27,929 nt of DNA from Bacteroidales bacterium (GTDB lineage Bacteria > Bacteroidota > Bacteroidia > Bacteroidales > F082), in contig JAEEII010000048.1 in NCBI GenBank assembly GCA_016281295.1, forward strand, positions 1 to 27,929, read 5' to 3'. Positions 25,400 to 27,929 of the stretch are shown here, one piece after another. The translations under genes and the position numbers were made by a program. A model generated the notes under the pieces. The model did not search any database. It worked only from the letters and a program-made list of their open reading frames with translations, and had not been told where the DNA came from. The first letter of the stretch is position 1. Every line of letters begins with the position of its first letter.

Positions 25400-26740
25400 T
25401 TAATGAAATAAACGTTCCACTGCCGGGATGGCGTTGGGCAGGGCCAGCACCACGACACGGTCGTCGGTTTGAATCTCGAAGTCCTCGGTGGCGATGAAGC
25501 TGTCCCCGTCGCGGACGATGCCACAGATGATGGCGTCGGTGGGCATGGGTAGCTTGCCAATCATCTTGCGGGTCACCGCGGAACCTTGACGAACCTCGAA
25601 CTCCACGATGTCGGCGTCGATGCCACTGAGGCATTTCATCGAGGAGACCTTGGCTCCCAAGGTGTATCGCACCATGTAAGATGCCGCGATGAGTTTCTTG
25701 TTGATGATGCTGTCGATGCCGATGTTCTGTGAGATGTCGATATAGTCGATGTTCTCCACCAAGGCGATGGTCTTCTTCACACCGAAGGCCTTGGCTTGCA
25801 GGCAGGTCAGGATGTTGGTCTCGGTATTGTCGGTGACGGCGATGAAAGCATCCATGTTGGCGATGTCTTCTTCTTCCAACATGTCGAGGTTACGTGCGTC
25901 GGCGTTCACCACCAAGGCTTTGGAGAGGTAGTTGGTGAGGTCCATGCAACGTTCCTTGCTCTTCTCCAAAATCTTGATGTTGAGGTCGTTCTCCAAGCGT
26001 TTGGCGGTGATTCTTCCCACACGACCTCCTCCGATGATCATGACGTTATGGATGTTGATGTGTTTCTTTCCGCTGAGCTTGATGATGTCCTTGATGGCAT
26101 GAGGCTTGGTGACCACATACACCATGTCGGCAATCTGAAACACCGTGTCATCTTGTGGGATGAAGGTGTTCTGTCTGCGGTGGATGGCGGCGATACGGAA
26201 GTCGATATGCTGATATTGTTCCGTGACTTCCTCCACCGTCTTTCCGATGATCTCGGCTTCAGACTCCAGCTTCACCATGAACAGCTGCAGCTTGCCTCCG
26301 GAGAAATCGTATGTCTCTAATGAGGCGTTTTGCTTCAGCAATGAGATGATCTCCTGCGCGGCAATATCCTCAGGCGAGAGCAACCCGTCGATGCCCAGGT
26401 CTTGGTACATACGCCACACCTCGGGACTCAGGTTCTCCATGGTGTTGACACGGGCGATGACTTTCTTGGCGCCGAGTTTCTTGGCGATGATGCCTGTCAG
26501 CAAGTTGATGTGTTCGTCGTGAAGGACGGCGATGACGAGGTCTGACTTGGCGACGTTGGCTCTTCGTAGCACCGACGTGGAGGTAGAGTCACCTGTGATG
26601 GTCATCAAATCAGCATGTGACTCCATCATCTTCAGGAGTTCTTCATGGGGGTCAACAATGGTGATGTTATGATTGTCGCGCACCAAGGCTTCCGCCAGAT
26701 GTAATCCCACTTCACCGTCACCGGCAATGACAATATCCAT
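25400..26740 (-). CDS. trkA: Trk potassium system peripheral subunit TrkA
   Basis: This 446-residue cytoplasmic regulator has two RCK units, each with a Rossmann NAD-binding half and a TrkA-C half. The first dinucleotide motif is GDGEVGLHLAEAL near the N-terminus (7-19); the second is GGGRVGRITAKRL (around 237-249). Acidic ends of strand 2 (IVDPHEE, ILEKSKE) fit NAD(H) binding. It gates TrkH in response to nucleotides. It starts the - strand trkA-trkH operon; a perfect 15-bp hairpin (26778-26810) lies 38 bases upstream of its ATG and may be in its leader or end the preceding DUF937 transcript. Confidence 0.96.
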   Translation of the reverse strand: MDIVIAGDGEVGLHLAEALVRDNHNITIVDPHEELLKMMESHADLMTITGDSTSTSVLRRANVAKSDLVIAVLHDEHINLLTGIIAKKLGAKKVIARVNTMENLSPEVWRMYQDLGIDGLLSPEDIAAQEIISLLKQNASLETYDFSGGKLQLFMVKLESEAEIIGKTVEEVTEQYQHIDFRIAAIHRRQNTFIPQDDTVFQIADMVYVVTKPHAIKDIIKLSGKKHINIHNVMIIGGGRVGRITAKRLENDLNIKILEKSKERCMDLTNYLSKALVVNADARNLDMLEEEDIANMDAFIAVTDNTETNILTCLQAKAFGVKKTIALVENIDYIDISQNIGIDSIINKKLIAASYMVRYTLGAKVSSMKCLSGIDADIVEFEVRQGSAVTRKMIGKLPMPTDAIICGIVRDGDSFIATEDFEIQTDDRVVVLALPNAIPAVERLFH

Positions 26741-26777
26741 AATTTATTTTTTTGCACGCATTCCAGGCCCTTACCCT

Positions 26778-26810
26778 CCGTCCCCCTCTCCCCGAGGGAG
26801 AGGGGGACGG
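26778..26810. repeat. Perfect 15-bp stem hairpin upstream of trkA
   Basis: CCGTCCCCCTCTCCC, loop CGA, then GGGAGAGGGGGACGG: a perfect inverted repeat. No T run follows on the - strand, so terminator function is uncertain. Its CCCCCTCTCC core is shared with the units further right and with the vsr insertion. Confidence 0.9.
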
Positions 26811-26894
26811 AGCTGCCGCGGAATGAGATGGTTTTAAATTAATAATACTATACTAAAATATATAATTTTTTCAAACAATTCTCAAATCTAACCT

Positions 26895-27046
26895 CACCCC
26901 CCGACCCCCTCTCCACTGTGGAGAGGGGGAGTGTTCTACCCGGGGTTTTTCTACCGAGGTTAAACCCAAGGCCTCTCCCCCCGACCCCCTCTCCCGAGGA
27001 GAGGGAGAGTGTTCTACCCGGGGTTTTTCTACCGAGATTTAACCCC
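26895..27046. repeat. Two ~73-bp repeat units with internal hairpins
   Basis: Units at about 26895-26967 and 26972-27046 share CCCCCCGACCCCCTCTCC, a hairpin (26905-26929, stem 12 bp; 26987-27005, stem 8 bp) and a tail containing GTGTTCTACCCGG and GGTTTTTCTACCGAG. The hairpin tips differ while the stems stay paired. Confidence 0.85.
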
Positions 27047-27120
27047 TAACGGGGTAGCTCCCTCTAAATTCTAAATTCTAAATTCTCTTTCTAACTCTAA
27101 CGGGGTAGCTCCCTCTAAAA
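27046..27120. repeat. CTAACGGGGTAGCTCCCTCTAAA repeat pair with TAAATTC tandem
   Basis: Copies of CTAACGGGGTAGCTCCCTC begin at 27046 and 27097. Between them the heptamer TAAATTC occurs three times in tandem from 27065. This is typical of Bacteroidetes intergenic repeat clusters; no coding potential. Confidence 0.8.
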
Positions 27121-27158
27121 TCTAAATTTTAAATTTTAAACTTCAGGGGAAAAGAGCC

Positions 27159-27722
27159 TTACTTCATAAAGCCTTCGATGATATCAGGCACGCCGTTGTT
27201 GTTCTTGTCGCCCATAGCGCCGCCGAGGAGACTGCCGAGGCCGCCAAGACCACTCGAGGCATTGCTGCTGCCGCCGCCGAGAAGACCACCGAGAAGGCCG
27301 CCTAAGCCGCCGATGCCCGTGTTGGAGCTTTGCTGCTTCTTGCCGAGAAGGCCAAGGAGCATAGGAGCAATGGCAGAGAGGATACCGCTGACTTGGTTGC
27401 TGTTGGCACCGTTCTTCTGGGCTAATGCCGAAATCACGTTGTTGGAGCTGCCACCCAGGATGTGACCCAAAATCTTGTTGCCGTCAAGCAAGCTGTCGCT
27501 GCTTAAGTTGACCGACGAGTCACCGATGTGGCTGGCCAAAGCCCCCGCCAAAGATGATGCACCGCTTTCCGTGGCGGCGTTTTTTTGCATGGCGCCAATC
27601 AAAGTGGGAAGCGCCCCGCTGATGATTGAGCTTACCTGGTTGTTGTTTAAATTGAATTGTTTACCCATGTCGTTGACAGCGCTACCTGCGGTCAACGCAC
27701 CTAAGATACTGTTAAGATCCAT
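27159..27722 (-). CDS. DUF937-domain protein with C-terminal calcium-loop motif
   Basis: This 187-residue protein starts MDLNSILGALTAG, the usual DUF937 opening, and the helical DUF937 region spans about 1-118 (QVSSIISGALPTLIGAMQ and QVSGILSAIAPMLLGLLG are two related helical repeats). A Gly/Leu/Ser-rich low-complexity stretch follows (about 127-168). The C-terminus, DKNNNGVPDIIEGF (172-185), has the Asp/Asn/Gly spacing of calcium-binding loops in EF-hand, dockerin and thrombospondin type 3 repeats. There is no signal peptide. Function is unknown for the family. A -7 promoter element and an 8-bp triple repeat lie in the upstream leader. It is divergent from metG. Confidence 0.88.
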   Translation of the reverse strand: MDLNSILGALTAGSAVNDMGKQFNLNNNQVSSIISGALPTLIGAMQKNAATESGASSLAGALASHIGDSSVNLSSDSLLDGNKILGHILGGSSNNVISALAQKNGANSNQVSGILSAIAPMLLGLLGKKQQSSNTGIGGLGGLLGGLLGGGSSNASSGLGGLGSLLGGAMGDKNNNGVPDIIEGFMK

Positions 27723-27740
27723 TTGTTTAGTTGTTAATTA

Positions 27741-27764
27741 TTCAGTTGTTCAGTTGTTCAGTTG
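27741..27764 (-). repeat. Three tandem copies of an 8-bp repeat in the DUF937 leader
   Basis: TTCAGTTG occurs three times without interruption (27741, 27749, 27757); on the - strand it reads CAACTGAA times three, directly after the -7 element and before the DUF937 start. Copy-number change here would alter leader length rather than protein. Confidence 0.85.
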
Positions 27765-27772
27765 CAAATATA
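27765..27772 (-). promoter_or_regulatory. -7 promoter element of the DUF937 gene
   Basis: The - strand reads TATATTTG, matching TAnnTTTG, 42 bases before the DUF937 ATG. A TTTG lies 25 bases upstream on that strand, somewhat too far for a standard -33 element. Confidence 0.55.
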
Positions 27773-27818
27773 TGGTTTATTCTTGGAATTAGTATGGCAA
27801 AAATAGAAATAAAATTTT

Positions 27819-27826
27819 TAATTTTG
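27819..27826 (+). promoter_or_regulatory. -7 promoter element of metG
   Basis: TAATTTTG matches TAnnTTTG and lies 25 bases before ATG 27852, in the AT-rich divergent region shared with the DUF937 gene. Confidence 0.5.
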
Positions 27827-27851
27827 CACTCGTTTTTCAAATAACAATACT

Positions 27852-27929
27852 ATGGAATCATCGAACAAACATTTCAAGCGTTACACGGTAACCACAGCCT
27901 TGCCATACGCCAACGGCCCAGTGCACATC
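27852..27929 (+). CDS. metG: Methionyl-tRNA synthetase, 3' truncated by window
   Basis: Only 26 codons are present. They read MESSNKHFKRYTVTTALPY then ANGPVHI, the N-terminal strand and start of the HIGH signature of class I methionyl-tRNA synthetases (TTALPYANGPVHIGH in the family). The gene continues past the right edge. Recognition is based on this single, highly conserved motif. Confidence 0.85.
   Translation, partial: MESSNKHFKRYTVTTALPYANGPVHI

Larger units (their letters stand above)
26741..27158. other. 418-bp non-coding repeat island
   Basis: No gene was found here. It contains, left to right, a perfect hairpin (26778-26810), an AT-rich stretch (about 26830-26880), two copies of a ~73-bp unit with internal hairpin, two copies of a CTAACGGGGTAGCTCCCTCTAAA unit separated by TAAATTC tandem repeats, and AT-rich ATTTTAAA-type sequence. 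On the - strand CAAATCTA (26883-26890) reads TAGATTTG and could be a -7 element for trkA, though distant. Confidence 0.8.

Noticed and set aside
26741..27158. CRISPR array
   Set aside because: The repeats are palindromic units of unequal spacing without unique equal-length spacers, and no cas gene is present.
27741..27764. Phase-variable coding repeat
   Set aside because: The 8-bp repeats lie outside any coding frame, so they cannot switch a protein on or off by frameshift; only a leader effect is possible.

Overview
The window looks like a chromosome segment of an anaerobic, polysaccharide-degrading Bacteroidales-type bacterium. Direct signs are two secreted proteins with C-terminal type IX secretion (T9SS) sorting domains, a GH92 mannosidase, several Bacteroidetes-style -7 promoter elements (TAnnTTTG), few Shine-Dalgarno sequences, and an EFR1-type flavodoxin/ferredoxin protein. 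No tRNA, rRNA, CRISPR array, transposase or integrase was seen.

Region 1 (1-8732, + strand) is a defence island. It holds a DNA cytosine-C5 methyltransferase cut by the left edge, an overlapping McrB-like AAA+ gene, a Schlafen/AlbA_2-GHKL ATPase gene, a DUF2357/PD-(D/E)XK McrC-like nuclease gene and a SWIM zinc-finger gene. The methyltransferase + McrB + nuclease core resembles LlaJI/BsuMI-type restriction-modification: the methylase marks self DNA, the McrB-like NTPase recognises and remodels target DNA, and the McrC-like protein cuts it. The AlbA_2-ATPase and SWIM proteins are possible extra subunits. Base composition jumps inside the McrB-like gene near 1950, between its N-terminal region and its AAA+ motor. 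This suggests that the methylase and the recognition region were exchanged together as a specificity cassette.

Region 2 (8734-12114, + strand) is housekeeping: a PfkB-family sugar kinase, a 51-residue ORF that may be a YdeI-family remnant, CTP synthase (pyrG) and a zinc-ribbon NUDIX hydrolase. A convergent, hairpin-rich junction follows, then a lipoprotein alpha/beta hydrolase on the - strand.

Region 3 (13233-17824, + strand) carries a membrane methyltransferase (ICMT/PEMT type), a large HEXXH lipoprotein peptidase, a Vsr mismatch endonuclease, a flavin-reductase-like lipoprotein and an O6-alkylguanine-DNA alkyltransferase. The last four are closely spaced.

Region 4 (17807-26740, - strand) reads right to left: trkA-trkH potassium uptake, a T9SS beta-helix protein, an EFR1 ferredoxin protein, a T9SS adhesin-like/FN3 protein and, 3 nt later, a GH92 alpha-mannosidase. 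Region 5 holds a 418-bp repeat island, a DUF937 gene (- strand) and the divergent start of metG, cut by the right edge.

A recurring theme is intergenic-type repeat DNA found inside coding genes: an in-frame 21-bp tandem repeat in pfkB, a palindrome in vsr splitting the zinc-ligand motif, and a 14-bp repeat forming the end of the EFR1 gene.
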